Positions 1 to 12,811 of a stretch of 64,000 nt of DNA are shown in pieces. The notes under the pieces were generated by a model. The model searched no databases, was not told where the DNA came from, and worked only from the letters and a program-made list of their open reading frames with translations. The first letter of the stretch is position 1, and the number at the start of each line of letters is the position of its first letter. This DNA is from Immersiella caudata (lineage: Eukaryota > Ascomycota > Sordariomycetes > Sordariales > Lasiosphaeriaceae). Position numbers and translations under genes: made by a program. The stretch lies in NCBI GenBank assembly GCA_030512335.1, contig JAULSU010000001.1, positions 1,984,001 through 2,048,000 of the forward strand. The letters are read 5' to 3'.

Positions 1-189
1 CCATTACACGCGGAGCTTCCCCGAAGAAAACAAAGCCCCCTGAAGAAAACAAACCCCCTGAACGGGTGCACAATGGGCAAACCCCGACGAGCAGGTTAAA
101 CCAGACCAGCGAATGGCATCAAACCACCACGCCGCATAATTGCGGGCCGATCCGACCCGAAGGTCCATTGCACACGGAGCCCCCTGAAG
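1..189. repeat. Imperfect direct repeat pair
   Basis: Positions 1-27 and 165-189 are imperfect copies of a motif that reads roughly CCATTRCACRCGGAGC followed by a C/T-rich tail and GAAG. Most differences are C/T or A/G transitions. A second, shorter repeat (GAAGAAAACAAA) occurs twice within positions 22-55. No coding frame accounts for it. It may be the edge of an old repeat that continues to the left of the window. Confidence 0.4.
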
Positions 190-1743
190 TATTTCCCGCC
201 CCGAACCTGTCCCCGACAGTCCAAGACGTGCTGTCAGATAGACGTTGACAGATATCACCCCCTGCAGACAGCACAAAGACATCCGGTAAGTTGACTGGCC
301 CAAGATACCTCCCATATCTCAGGTTTAATGCTGACTAGGTCTGCTATTTCTCTCGGAACAGACGAACAGCAAACGTGAGTCTTGCCACGACATCCCGAAT
401 TTGGTTGTGCCCGTTCAGCTGACATGTTTTGCAGACGTCTGGGGTAAACTTGAAGGAGGTCTACCGAACTATTCAGTAGGTCTAAAAAAAGAACTCCGCG
501 ATGGCCCGTTTCGATGAAGTCGAGACGTGATCCAACGCAAAAGAGGTCTAGATAATTACTCTACACACCTAATCTTGTTCAGTGAAGACTTATGGTAATA
601 CAATCAAAGCCTACCAGGATGTAAAACGAGGCCATGTGTAATCCAAGAAGGGCCTAATAACCTACATTCTAGGCCTACGGCATTGCGAACAAGGCATCTA
701 ACAATGCAGAAGAGGCCTGGTCCAGTGTTCCGAACGCCTGCTACAGAACATTTGATACCCACCGAAGAATACTCGAGATCTGTTTCATGTTGTCTGCGCC
801 TTCTGCACAACTTCTAACCTGGTTTGGCACTATGTTAAAGGGGCAGTTCAACGAACTGGAGCAACTGGAGCAAAGATTATCGGACGGATCAAGCTACGGG
901 TTCCCAGCCAACGCCTTCCAGACAACAGCCTCAGGACCTACACCTGGTCGACGAGGATCACATGTACCTCGTTCTATCATGACGTTCACCCAGAGCACAG
1001 GCGTACATCTCGCGGTCAGACTTAAAACCCCGCAAAATCTAAGTGGACGATTATGATACAGGAGATGGATAGAACGCATGAGAAGACGCTGTCTCTGCAA
1101 TGGTTCGACAACTCGGGTATTCGCATTAAACAGGTGACTGGCCCCTCGGAGGCACTGGGGTGGTATCTCTTACCCAACAACTTACCTTGGGTACATGTAA
1201 AAGCCTCCATCCCAGGCCAGCTGTTCCGATAGTTGTTACGACTTCAATTTGTGCTGGGAGCTTCGGTTCTGTGTGGTCGAGTCGCTACGCAAGGACGAAA
1301 AGGGGTGGTAGGCAAGCCACGTCGAGTACTACATGATGTAACCACCTCCTTACCTGTGTGAGAACCGAAGCAGTCTTGAAGGACGGGCTCGGGATGGTAA
1401 TGACAAATGCCTATCTCTTTGGATAAATCCCGATTGTGCGGGCGCTTTCCTCCGAGATAGACCAGCGTTCTAGGATTGCCCAACATTCCTCACCCTGCAT
1501 GTAGGTTTTTTTGCCGAGGCAAATCACCAGCAGGGCAGACTTGGCATCAGGCATTCCCATTTTTTGTTTTCCAAAAGCACCGCTGTCCATGTCTATGCGA
1601 ATTACCCCCTACATCATCCACAATAAGATAAGTTTACAATATACCAAATATGGCACCGGGTGTACAGTCCCGGTGGTGATTGTACAAGTTGCGCTCCGTC
1701 CCTCCTCATCAAGATCCAAATCAACATTGCCGTGTTTTGGCGC
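190..1743. other. Intergenic, no gene recognised
   Basis: Only short overlapping frames are present (all under about 90 codons before the Cdc1 gene), with no family signature or consistent splice sites. The right end holds the 3' region of the minus-strand Cdc1-like gene. I see nothing else I can support. Confidence 0.5.
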
Positions 1744-3895
1744 TCAGCCCCGACGAGCCAGCCAGCCAAATACAAACAGTGCTATCCACGCGACACGGAA
1801 TAGCGTCGCCCAGAATTCCGTGATGGCAATCTTGAGCGTGGATTTCTTATCCTTTGCTCTCGACGCTGCTTTCCACTTGCCACCGTCGTACAGCTCCTCT
1901 GTTTCTGTGGGGATTTTAATCCTGGGTGCCCTTGAGCCGGTCCAACCCCACCTTCCACCGGCGTTTTTGCCGTGATGGGATCCATGGCCTTTTCGACTGG
2001 ACTTGAACCCCGGCGTGAAGGATCCGCTGCGGTCCCGTGTCCCTGAGCCGTGGCTGGAGTGGGAAGCTGAGAAGCCCGCCGACGGGAGGGCGTATTCGTC
2101 GTAGTCTTCGACCTTGGCCTTGTAAATCGGAAGGCCGGGATGGCCAGTCGGTTCGGGATCGAGGGCGAACCGAGGCCAGTTGTAAAGCGGTACTAGGAAG
2201 GCGCGTACCGCGAGCGCGATAATGCAGAGGAACGCAAAGACGCCGTATCGGATGTAGGTTGATGCCTGAGATGGAAGGAGACAGAGATGTGTCTGCATCG
2301 TGGGTTTCCCGTCGCCAGCAAGGGGCTTGCCATTCTCGTTGAGAGGGTTGTACAGGCTGACCATGAGGAAACCGGGTTTGTCAACCCCCATAACCATGCT
2401 GATGCTTTTCACCGTGGTCTCCGGGACATTGCCCTGGGCGGCATCGTGCGTGAGCTCGCAGTAGTCGTGGTCATCCCCTGAAAAGGTGTGGATGACGTTC
2501 CCAACTTTCTTGACCAGGCCGATCGAGTCCTGCTCGCTCAAGACATTTTGGTACTGGTAGCCCCTCGTCACCGTGATGGCGTTGCGATGATCTGGAACCA
2601 CCGGGCCTTTCTGGCCCTTAGGTGGCTTGGTCGGCGGCCAACGCTCTCGCATCGGCCCGCATGGCGTTCCAGGTGGCCGGTAAAGCGGGACGTGACTCAG
2701 AAGAATGGTCGGCAGTTCAGGTGCCTTCGTCCCAAAGCTTGGCTTATCCGAAAAGTCGGCCTTCTCCAGTTCCTCTATCCTGTGGTTGAACTGGGTCTCG
2801 AGAACCTCGCCGCGCTGGAAGCGGAGCTCCTTCTCCACGGCCTTCTGCTTCGTTCGCTTCAGATTGTCGAGGAAATTCCAAGTCGGCATGAAAATGTCCC
2901 GCAAGTCGTGCCTTTGTGCTTCTCCTGAGTTGGCGGCGCTCATCGAAACCGTATCGACGGAGACGAACGTGTGGTTACCGACGACGTCTACCCGGTTCCC
3001 CAGCCCAAAGTAGGTCTCGAACCGGTCCCTCACCGAGACCTTGATCTCCGACCCAAACCCCAAATCGTGGTTGCCAGGCAAGCTCGCAACCAGCTTCCTC
3101 CTCTTATCCTCCGCCCCCGGCCGCCTCCCCGCCGTCACCCACGGCGAAAAGAAGATCTCCCCAAACCTCGCAAACTCCTTCAACCAGTAATCCTCCCCAT
3201 ACTTCCTATTCCACATCTTCAAATACTTCTTCTCCCTATCCGGATGCTGCCCCCATTCCGGATCCTTAAAATCTCCCCTTGCCGTCTTCCACTCCCTCCC
3301 CCCGTCAAACAAATCCCCCAAAAAGAATATACTATCCGGTACCAGCTTTTCCTGAATCTGATTATACGACCTCCTCAAATAATTATCCGTAATCAAAACC
3401 GTTAACGAGCTCAACGGCCACGGCCGCCCCGGATACGAATGCGGATCAACCAGCTGCGGATCCGCCACCATCACAACCCGATGCGGCGTCGCACCAGACG
3501 GCTATCTCCATGTCAGCCATCCCTTCCCAATTCCATGCAGTCAGTCAAAATAGTTCAAAACTTACCCATCTCTCCCAACCCCCCCACTCACACGCCCCAA
3601 CCCTCCCGCCAAAAACCCACCTCTCACCCCAAAGCAACACCACCACCCAAAGCACCACAAGCGCGTGCGGAAAGCTCACCACCCGCTCATACGTCATATT
3701 CCTCCTCGCCGTCCTCGCCGCGCCAACCGCTCCATCGCGAAGCATATACCTCCCGCGTTCATTCCAGAAGCGCCATAGCAGGCGCACGGCGCGCGCCAGG
3801 AAGACGCGGAGGTCGTCTAGGAGGGAGTTTGAGTCGGATGGGTTAGGCGGGCGGTAGCCGTAGCTGTGGCGGGCGGTGTTGTAGGAGGACACCAT
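1744..3895 (-). CDS. Cdc1/Ted1-family ER metallophosphoesterase
   Basis: Two exons, 3895-3566 and 3501-1744, about 695 aa. The 64-nt intron has donor GTAAGT, and splicing in phase 0 joins GWERW to PSGATPHRVV and on into VADPQLVDPH. Calcineurin-like phosphoesterase motifs appear in order: VADPQ, GDLFDGGREW, LPGNHD, LLSHVPLYRP and FSGDDHDYC, which together supply the two-metal site. There is one hydrophobic segment in exon 1 (about residues 75-95) and two near the C-terminus, so the enzyme should be membrane anchored with a lumenal catalytic domain. Known relatives (yeast Cdc1 and Ted1, animal PGAP5/MPPE1) remove ethanolamine phosphate from GPI-anchor mannoses in the ER. Whether this one acts on mannose 1 or 2 cannot be told from sequence. 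The C-terminal region between the last two membrane segments is basic and low complexity. The family call is firm; the substrate is inferred. Confidence 0.9.
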
Positions 3896-5285
3896 TGTGC
3901 AGCGGCCATGCCCTGGGGGGCTGGCGCGGGAGGTAGCGTGTTAAGTTCGTCTTGGTTTCGCGGGATGGCAGATGGAGAGGTGTCGCGATGCGCTGCCGGC
4001 CGGGGGTTCCTTGTGAGGCTGGGAAGGTATTGAACGACGTCAGGTGGATTGGATAGAGGAGCGGTCGCGCCGTATATCCCGCCGTGTGAAAAAAAAAATT
4101 CGCCGGCGATTGGTGGATTTGTTGCGGACGCAAAGCAGCGAAAGCTAGGAGAGAGAAAAGTTGAAGCTTCAATTGCCAACGTTGCCGTTCGGCGGCAGGC
4201 GCAGCCGGGGTCGCGCTTGGCGGCTGCTAGGCTGCAAGGCGGAGGCTAGCCAACCAGGGCGCGCTGCGGGGATAGCTGAAAAGCCGTGCCCCTGCATTGG
4301 CACTGCGATCTGCATTCATCTTGCCCCTTTTTCTTGCGAGGTGCTGAGAGGGTGCTAGACCTATCGAATGTTTTCTTTGGGAGTCCAAGACACGGGACTT
4401 TTTTTTTTTATTTATAAGACGGCGGTATCACGAGCCTTGACCGTTAAAATTCATGTAGGCGACGGCCAGTTGCCGGGCTGAGAATTTACCGTTACACCAA
4501 GAACCCTACGCTAAAATTTCCGTCATGGTCAGAGCCCTTTGATAACCCACAACTCCACCTTCGACAACTAGAAACAGCCATACCCACTGGAGAACTCGGG
4601 ATCCCGTCCGTAAGTTCCCCCATAGATAAGCCAGCGAGGGCCCAACTAGTAGTTAGGTCGCTGGCGACTAGCGAATCCCTGGTGTTGTATGTTTTTTTTT
4701 TTAGTCATTTTTGCTCCTAATGACATGTCACAGCTGCAAGCTTGACATCACGAACCGATCGGCTGTGGACGAAGTTTATGTGCTGAGTTTTGGGACGTAA
4801 ATCTGAATGTCTACTGGTTCCGAAAAGGGGCATGCACGTTGTGACTGTGAGCTGGAACGATACATTGGGCCTGGCGCACCACTTAGAATAAACAAAGCGC
4901 AAAGAGGAACAAGACTAGACACAATATACAGAACATGGCTATCGTCTAGGGTAGCATGACATGGTAGCTGCTTACCTGGAGTTCACATCTCACCAGTAGC
5001 GCAATACACATAACAGAAGAACGCTACAACACAACCCGATCAGATGCGTGGTCCATCTCACAGCAACCCTAATGACAGACCACCTGAACAGCAACAAACC
5101 CTCAGCCGAGAATCCAACCCAATTTCAGAGTTGAAACCCTCTCCAACCCTCATCTGAAGCCGAAAAGAACATCTCTCTAAACCCAATCAAAACATGCTCC
5201 CAACCAATCTTGAACCTGGTTTTTACCCCTTCCGAGCTGACTTGCATCCTCGTCGCCACCCTTCATCACCAAATCCAACACCGTC
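3896..5285. other. Intergenic between cdc1-like and beta-glucosidase genes
   Basis: This holds the upstream region of the Cdc1-like gene (3896 to about 4300, with an A-run at 4087-4096) and the 3' flank of the beta-glucosidase. There are T-runs near 4400 and 4690. Short frames here show no family signature, and no RNA gene was found. Confidence 0.5.
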
Positions 5286-8156
5286 TCAAAACAACCACCC
5301 AAATTCCTCCTCCACATCAAACTTCGCCTCCCACTTGATATCACCCGCACTCGCACCCACCAACACCCTGAACCCCCCTGCCTCGGCGACCCATCTCTGG
5401 ACCTTCGTATCATAGAATCCAACTGCATATTTATCCAGCACCACCCGAAGGTGCTTCGTCTCCCCCGCATCGAGTTTCACCTTCTCAAACGCCACCAATT
5501 CCTTCTCCGGTCTAGGCAATCTGGACTTCTCATCTCGCACATAGATCTGCACTGTCTCTGACCCGGGTATGGACCCCACGTTGGTGATCCCCACGATGAG
5601 TTCGATGGTTCCGTTGGGATCGAGGACCTTGGGGGTGAGGGACGGGCGGCCATATTCGAAGGCGGTATAGGAGAGGCCGTGACCGAATGGGAATAGCGCA
5701 GGGATGCGACTGCGGTCGTAATGCCGGTAGCCGATATAGAGACCCTCGCCGTAAATGACCTCGAGGTTTTCACCTGGCCAGTTGTGATAGGCCGGTGTGT
5801 CTTCGATGCGTCGAGGGAAAGTGCACTTGGAGCGTGTTAGTATCTCGTTTTCACTTCCGAATCTCCTTGGAAACTCACAGGCAACTTCCCACTAGGCCCG
5901 CTGATTCCAAACAACACCTCGGCTAACGCCTCACCCGCCTCTTGCCCCTGATACCAAGCCTGCAATATCCCCTTCACCTCTCCAGCCCACGGCATGCCCA
6001 CGGGTGAACCGCTCTGCACCACCACAACCGTGTTCGGGTTCGCATTCACAACTGCCTCCACCAGTCGATCTTGACTCCCGTCTTTTGGCAAATCCATGGC
6101 CTGTCGATCATACCCCTCCGACTCCCACTCAGCGTCCAACCCAACAATCACCACCGCCACGTCCGCGTTCTTAGCCGCATCGACAGCCTCTTGGAGGTAA
6201 TCCACCTGATCCTCTTCTTTGAACCCGATGCGGCAACCTCCGTATTTGTGGGTCATGTTGAACTGTTTCTGCTTTGCAACAGGGCGGAGTTCGTTGGTCA
6301 TTTCGATGCGGAGCTGGATAGGGGTGTTTGCTTGCATGTCGATGTTGACGAGATAGTCGATTGAGCCGTCAAACATCGCCTCACCTTCTTCGGTCCAGTC
6401 CCAAAGGTCGAGAGCGAGTTTGCCATCGATGAAGAGGCGGCCGGGGCCTACAGACATGAAGGATATGGTGTGCTTGCCTGTCGTCATCGCAGTAATATGG
6501 GTGGTCGCGATGGCGGACCACTCGGGCCCGACCTGGGAGAGGGGTGCCGAGTCCCAGAGGAAGAGATCGGTGTTGGAGCGGTGTTGAGAGAGTGTGGGAC
6601 TGCCGGCGAACTTGTCGCCTTTGAACCAGTCGATGGTGACACCTTGCTTCTTTCCCTCCTTGTCGGTGCAGAATGGCGATGCCACTGGAAGCCACTTGTA
6701 GATGTGACAGCCTTGGGCATAGGTGACAGGCTGTTGAGCCACCTTTCGGATGCTCTCCAACGGGAGGGTGTTGTAGTAGGGATTTAGACTGGCACTTCCG
6801 CCGCCTCCAGCAATCGCCCTGTTCGCGTTCGGTCCAATGACGGCGACCTTTGCTGTCCGAGAATCGAGAGGGAGAATGCCGCCTTCGTTTTTGAGAAGGG
6901 TGAGACCCTCAACACCAGCTTCACGGATAAGCCTGCGAGTCTCCTCCCGGTTGTCTTCCCGCTCGTCCGCCTCAGCAGACAGGTCGCTGCCCTTGGTGCG
7001 CTCAACAAGAGTAAGGATGTTCTCCGCCGCCCTGTCGATATCCGCCTGGGTGAGTTTTCCCTTTTTAAGCGCCTCAAGCACCTTCTCAAATCTCCATTTT
7101 GTCGAAAAGGGAAACTCGATATCGCACCCAGCTTTCAGCGACTCGACCGTAGAGTTTGTACCGCCCCAGTCCGAAATCACAGCCCTGTGCATGTTAGCCA
7201 TCACCGACGTCCAATCTCAACAGAACAGCGCACTTACCCATCATAGCCCCACTCCCCCCTGAGTACATCCTTCAGAATATGCTCATTCATATCGGCGTGT
7301 GTCCCGTTCACCAAGTTATACGACGACATTAGCGCCCACGGCTTTGCCTCTCTAACCGCGATCTCAAAGGGCTTCAGGTAAATTTCCCTCAACGGTCGTT
7401 CTGCAATCTTGGAGTCTACTGTCAGCCTATTGGTCTCCTGCTCATTCCCGACAAAATCTACCGCCACATGTTAGCAAAATTTCCCGAGTTTGGCCTCTAT
7501 CAGAACTCACGCTTGATCGTAGCAGCCACACCTCCCTCTTGTAAGCCCTTGATGTACTGTGCGGCCAGTTTTCCCGTCAATAGAGGATCCTCCGAGAAGG
7601 ACTCAAAGTTCCTTCCACCAAGCGGATGGCGATGCATACAGACTGTCGGCGCGAGAAGCACATTTGCTGATCGTGCCTTGGCCTCCTCAGCGAGATGCTG
7701 TCCGACTCGGTAGAGAATATCCTTGTTCCAGGTTGCGGCCAGTGATATGCCGCAGGGGAATAGGGCAGCCTTCCTCCGTGTTAGCCCGTGTAAGATAATG
7801 CGTGTCCATGTATGCTGTCGCATGACACTCACCTTCGTCCCACCAACGAATATTCCGCCCCTCGCGCCATTTGGTCCATCACTAGTCTTGACTGCTGGGA
7901 TATTCTTCAAGTGAATGGCTTTTGTTCTCCAGAAATCGGCAGCTGTAAGTAGGGACACCTTCTCTTCCAATGTCAAGGTTGACAGCTTCTTTTGAGCTAT
8001 AAACCTCTTGTTGGAGAAGTCAAACTGGTCAAACGGACTTCCTGGAGAGGAGAACTCGGTGTCTGGGGTGGTGTTGGTGTCGAGGCTTTCAACCGCTAGC
8101 GAGGCATTGGGATCAATGTCAAGGATATGGCCATCTCTTAAGTCGGGAGAGGCCAT
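5286..8156 (-). CDS. GH3 beta-glucosidase with PA14 insert (bglI-like)
   Basis: Five exons: 8156-7833, 7769-7511, 7457-7238, 7184-5879 and 5825-5286. They total 882 codons, and every junction keeps phase (for example IK|HFVGN and GYDG|AVISDW). All introns are 53-63 nt. The order of parts is a GH3 N-terminal TIM barrel with the conserved KHF and a nucleophile Asp in ISDWGG (about residue 273), a PA14 domain inserted at about residues 400-540 (the segment with GRLFIDG), the GH3 C-terminal domain, and a fibronectin type III-like end (residues 770-870). The start MASPDLRDGH has no signal peptide, so the enzyme is probably intracellular and would hydrolyse beta-glucosides taken up by the cell. Aspergillus bglI proteins share this architecture and are slightly shorter. 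It could also act on other beta-glycosides such as xylosides. Confidence 0.93.
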
Positions 8157-11100
8157 TGCTTCTCGGGCTGCCGTTTGGGACGTTGGTTACTTGAGGTTGT
8201 CACAGGGCAGAGGCAAACGCTGCAGGTGCACGTCAAGGTCTGAGGGAAACCACAGTCGAGAAGGTTAATGTTTTAATAGGGGGTAGATTGTGTGATATAT
8301 GATCCGAGCAGAGCAGACGGAGACTACCGTCTGAATGAAGACCGATTATTAGCCGCCGGGCAGCTATGATAAGAGCTGTTGGAAGCTCGAGGGACCAGGG
8401 CACGACGCAGCATATGGACAACTGTGGGTCACGCGCCGCAACATCGTCAACCAGGAAATGCCGGGAAGCCGCCGCGGTACGCTAAGGCATAGCGGAGAGT
8501 TCACCATGGTTGTGTCACTTGACATCTCGATCGATCCCTGGGTGCGTTGGCAGGAGTCCCATACAGATATAGCCAGCCGGTAACCGCGGACCGTGACAGC
8601 GAAGACATCGGTCGGTCTCCAAGTCTGGCACAGCGCCGGCGCGGGTCCTGCAGGGCATGCAAAGCCTGCTCGATCGTTCGAGATGATCAGACCGAGTGGG
8701 GTGGGAGTACGTATGTGGGTTGGCTGGCAGGGCGAGCAAATGTATCGACGGGGAGGCAAATAAACACACCCCTTTCGAAGCGGCCGGGTTCCCAGATGGT
8801 GCGGCCGATGGGCTTCTAGGCGCCATACGAATGCAGGATAGATCGGCAGGGCTTCAATGTGGCAACAGAGCGGTGCCGCAACAATGTTTGCCAAACCCCG
8901 ACCCGGCCGAAGCGGCGATACCTGAGCTTGTAAGCCGACCCCTGTCATTATGTCCACTGATAGACACGGCGCCGAACTGGCGGCAGCAGGAAAACTGGAA
9001 CTTGAAACCTAGCATGGGGGGTCTTCAAAGCCAGAACTCGATATTCGTAATCCTGGCGCGGTTGCCGGCACAGCCGTGAGTGGTGAGGCTCTCGGTTATG
9101 GCCGCTTATGGCGGGATTGCGGGCCGGGATGCCCCGGCCACTGCGGAGGGACGGGGCCCGGAGGAGGTGATCATCGCTCGGCGGCGTGATCCCCACGGCC
9201 CATGAATGCCTTATCTGATCTCGGTCTTAGCTCAGAGCATGCTGTGCAGGCCTTGCTCGGCCTTTAGTTTGTCATTTTGCATGTCAATGTACGAGTCTGA
9301 GTGCGCAAAATGCAGCTTGCGGAATGGAAACAGAACTAATTTCCGGCCGGGGTAGCTTCGGCGTTGGATCTTCTCGAGAAGCGTGCTGAAGGAGTGAAGA
9401 TGGAAAATCCTCGGGCAGCTAAATGCCAATCGGGTATCGAAGTTGAGGCTGATGAGTGCTCATCATGTCTGTCCCATCAACCGAGCACGAAGCCGTGATG
9501 CATCCGGTCTTGTCTGTTGAAAATGATGCCACCAGCTCCATCAGGGTGGTGGAGATGAATGACGCGGATAACGACTGCATGAGTGCCGCAATGTTTCAAT
9601 CCGCATGGTTCCAGGGCCCGAATCAGAAGCAGCGGTGGCACACTGGGCAGTTGCAAGCGAACGGGATCGACCACTGGCAGTCGACGTCGTTGAATTATTT
9701 CCGAATTCGGGAACCATCGTACACTGTTTTCTGCTTTGGCGTTGAGGATGTTGCTTTCGGACGTGTCAGGTACGACCATGAATGGTAAATGCAACGCAAC
9801 CCTGCGCAAGGACAAATCGGAGAAAATGCTGCGCCAAGCTTCGAGAACGTGATGTTGAATCGTTACCAAATGGTGGGCGACGCGGGGGTTCTGGCCCAAG
9901 TTTCGGATGTGCCTCCTTCTTTCCGATTCTTGGCCAACTCCACATTAGAGTCATACCTTCCGGGGTTGTGTTCGATTCTTACTACCTATTCCAACCTCCG
10001 AAGAAGCGACCCAAGACTACCTATGAACTTGGGTCCCATTCTTAGGCGAATGCTTCCGACGTCTGATTGCGTTATTCCAATGTCGACTTGAATACGCCAT
10101 CAGTGAGGACTGGAGCAACGCTTGGCTTATGTGGTCCGAGGAACTGGACGTGATAACTCGACCGAACGTTGCCCTCCAGTTAACAAGGGCAGAGATCCAA
10201 CCCACATTTCCTCAACCCCCTCTCACACTAGCCATTAACTTAACCCAGGGACAGCAGACCATTTGCCATCACCGACCGCATCCATCGCTTGGGCATCGTC
10301 TCACGGGTACTATGTAGCCCTCTTTGAACTTGACGGTTATATCTTGAAGACAAGCCGAGGCAAGCTTCCAGAGACGAGTCAAGCATCAAACCGGCGTCGG
10401 TGGCCGGCGCCTGTGCACTCCGAGGAGAATGCTCACCGGGGCAATGGATCACGCAAGCACGGTATACACTGTGGCACCAAATTTGTGTTGCCGGATGTAA
10501 ATGGCCAAGCTAAATTATATGGACGCGTCAATGTAATGTCACAACACGGCCAGATTTCAGGGTACTTGAACGCGGTACTTGATCAATGTCAAGATCTTTG
10601 TTCTCACCTTGGCCGTTCAACCACCCAACAATCGTTAACGTTCTACTTGGCGAAAAAACAAAGGCAGGCGGCGGCGGGTTTTTACAACGCAGATTTGAGG
10701 TAAAATAAAGCTTCGTCAGGCAAGAAAAAAATGAAGGAATGAAGCTGAAGAAGCAAAAACATACAGCACCAGGGATTCGCTGGTCGTCACCGACCCAACT
10801 ACTAGTCTAGCGATTGGTGGCTTATCTATGGGAGAGCGGACGGGATCCCGAGCTTTCCACCATCTATGGCCGTATGTATCAGAATGGGTGATCATAGCAG
10901 TACATACCCTCGGATTCTGCATTCGATCCTCAGCATTCTAGACATCGTTAAAGTTAAGATTGTAGCCCAAAATTTCGGGTGTTGACATGGGAGATATCCA
11001 TCATTGCACAGCTTTTGAGTGGAGCTTCAGGCTTGCAAAGGATTTCTCTGCCAGTGAGGTTGCTTCGCAGCTCGTCTCGTTCTGCCCAGATCCAACAGCT

Positions 11101-11476
11101 AGCTGGTCTGGCTGACCAGCCTGCCAGCATCAACGAGAGCTTGAACTCACAAAGAAGCTCACATACAGGCTCTGGAGCCATCCGAGCACTAAGGGACTGC
11201 TTCAATTAGACCACCCACATCATATTCCACTTCCCAATCTTTGACCTCTCTACTTGCAACACCCCCCATTGTCGCATCCACTACACCAAGCTCTTGCGCC
11301 CCACTCTCCTCAATCCAGCCAATCATATCCCCCGCTCAATTTCAATCCTCAAGTCTTTGACCACCGCCTTCGAAGTCACCCAACTCCATCGCCACCACCC
11401 GGTGCTCCCCGGTCGTGACAACACACTCCATCACGCCGCCGAGCAATCACCGCCAGTTACTTACAATTAGGCCAAA
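8157..11476. other. 3.3-kb stretch without a recognisable gene
   Basis: The left end is the beta-glucosidase promoter. From 11210 to 11476 there is a C-rich, CT-rich leader in front of the next plus-strand gene. Between them are only overlapping frames of 60-197 codons on both strands, with no family motif and no fitting splice pattern. Base composition is ordinary and there is no obvious AT-rich RIP signature. An orphan gene or non-coding RNA cannot be excluded. Confidence 0.5.
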
Positions 11477-12610
11477 ATGAACCGCCAGGCTACTGCCCTC
11501 GGGCGGCGCGCCTTCCTCTCCTCGCGCACCTGGGTCTCACAACCGACACCCACCTCCTTCTCCACCACGTCGACCTTCCAAGCCGAGAGCTCTCCCAGCG
11601 ACAATAGCAACAGCAATGCCAATCGCAAGCCCACCGGCCGCGAACGCTCCCAAGCCGCGGCCTCCCAAATCAGCGTATTGCGCGGTGCCCGACCCGCTAC
11701 TGCCCCGGTTGACGCCCGTGCTTTGGGTGGCGGTATTCGCCGAACGGCCATCGACCCGTCCAAGGTTTTCACGCTGAGGAGTATCCGCGGCGGAGCATTG
11801 CGCGGACGCGGTGGGCGGGGAGGGATGTTTGCGGGTAGAGGTGGGGCCGCAGGTGCTGGTGCAGGTACAGGCCTAGATCAAGGACATTTTGTGAAGATTG
11901 AGAATGGGCGGGTCTGGGGACCGGGACGGGGCGCTGCGCTGGCGGCGGGGCTCGGTAGGGGGAGGGGGATGAGAGGGAGAGGACGGGGACGGGGAAGGGG
12001 TAAGAAGGACGGGAAGGGGAGGAAGAAGAAGGAGCAGGAGGACGGGGTCCAGGGGAAGATGGTGTTGAGTGCCGAGGAGCAGGAGGTGATTAATCGGATG
12101 GAGCAGGGCGTGGTGACGGACTATGCGCCTAAGCTGACGAAGAAGGAGCTATTGGGATACGGGCCGGCGGTGGCGTCAGATTTCCCTGGGGGCAAGATTG
12201 AGTCGGCTATGGAAGCGATGCGGATGCTGGGTGGCGCGAGGGCGTTCAATAGCGATGCTGGGGTAACGGGGGATACGAGGGAGGTGGTCAAGCGGTATCA
12301 CCATGAGAAGAAACCGGTGTTTTTCAACACGCCCGAGGAGAAGGCATGGATGGAGAGCTCCAAGCCGGGGTGGAAAATCCACGGGCCGCAGGATGCGACG
12401 AAACAGGCGATTGTGGACTCGGTGGTGAGCGGCAAGTACGAGAAGCTAGGCTTCGTGGACGCCACGGATACGATTCCCATGATTGTCAACTACCACAACC
12501 AGTCGACATCATACAAGACCTCGGATTCGGCCAAGTTCATCAAGAAGCTTCAGGAGCTGCTGCCGGTTGACACCACAGCCACGACCGTGCCGAAACAAAA
12601 GACCGCTTGA
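11477..12610 (+). CDS. Putative mitochondrial protein with RG/RGG-rich centre
   Basis: A single exon of 377 aa. The first 40 residues are rich in Arg, Ser, Thr and Ala with almost no acidic residues, as expected of a mitochondrial presequence. Residues 105-180 are Gly/Arg rich with GRGGRGG and RGRGRGRG runs and end in a Lys-rich patch, which suggests RNA binding. The C-terminal 180 residues look globular, with segments such as TKKELLGYGP and FFNTPEEKAWM. A mitoribosome or mitochondrial RNA role would fit, and the convergent neighbour is a mitochondrial translation factor, but I do not recognise the family and assign no function. ATG at 11477 follows an AAA context and a long CT-rich leader. 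The gene is certain; the function is open. Confidence 0.8.
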   Translation: MNRQATALGRRAFLSSRTWVSQPTPTSFSTTSTFQAESSPSDNSNSNANRKPTGRERSQAAASQISVLRGARPATAPVDARALGGGIRRTAIDPSKVFTLRSIRGGALRGRGGRGGMFAGRGGAAGAGAGTGLDQGHFVKIENGRVWGPGRGAALAAGLGRGRGMRGRGRGRGRGKKDGKGRKKKEQEDGVQGKMVLSAEEQEVINRMEQGVVTDYAPKLTKKELLGYGPAVASDFPGGKIESAMEAMRMLGGARAFNSDAGVTGDTREVVKRYHHEKKPVFFNTPEEKAWMESSKPGWKIHGPQDATKQAIVDSVVSGKYEKLGFVDATDTIPMIVNYHNQSTSYKTSDSAKFIKKLQELLPVDTTATTVPKQKTA

Positions 12611-12811
12611 GGAGGACGCGGCGGAGTGTAGAGAAAGCAGAGACAAGGCGGACAGCAGGGTCGCTGATTGCGCCATGTAACAACACCGTTACCAACCTTT
12701 CCATGTTTTTGTTAGGCATACTTGTACAAGACGTATCTAGATTTTACACATAAATGAAATCCACACCCCCGAACGAAGTTGAGGCTCGTGAACACCCCCA
12801 GGGAAAAAAAA

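Noticed and set aside
8364..8957. Minus-strand 197-codon frame
   Set aside because: Mixed low-quality composition, no family motif, overlaps other frames of similar quality; not enough to call a gene.
10263..10703. Plus-strand 146-codon frame
   Set aside because: No signature, no intron support and no leader features; could be an orphan but the sequence gives no positive evidence.
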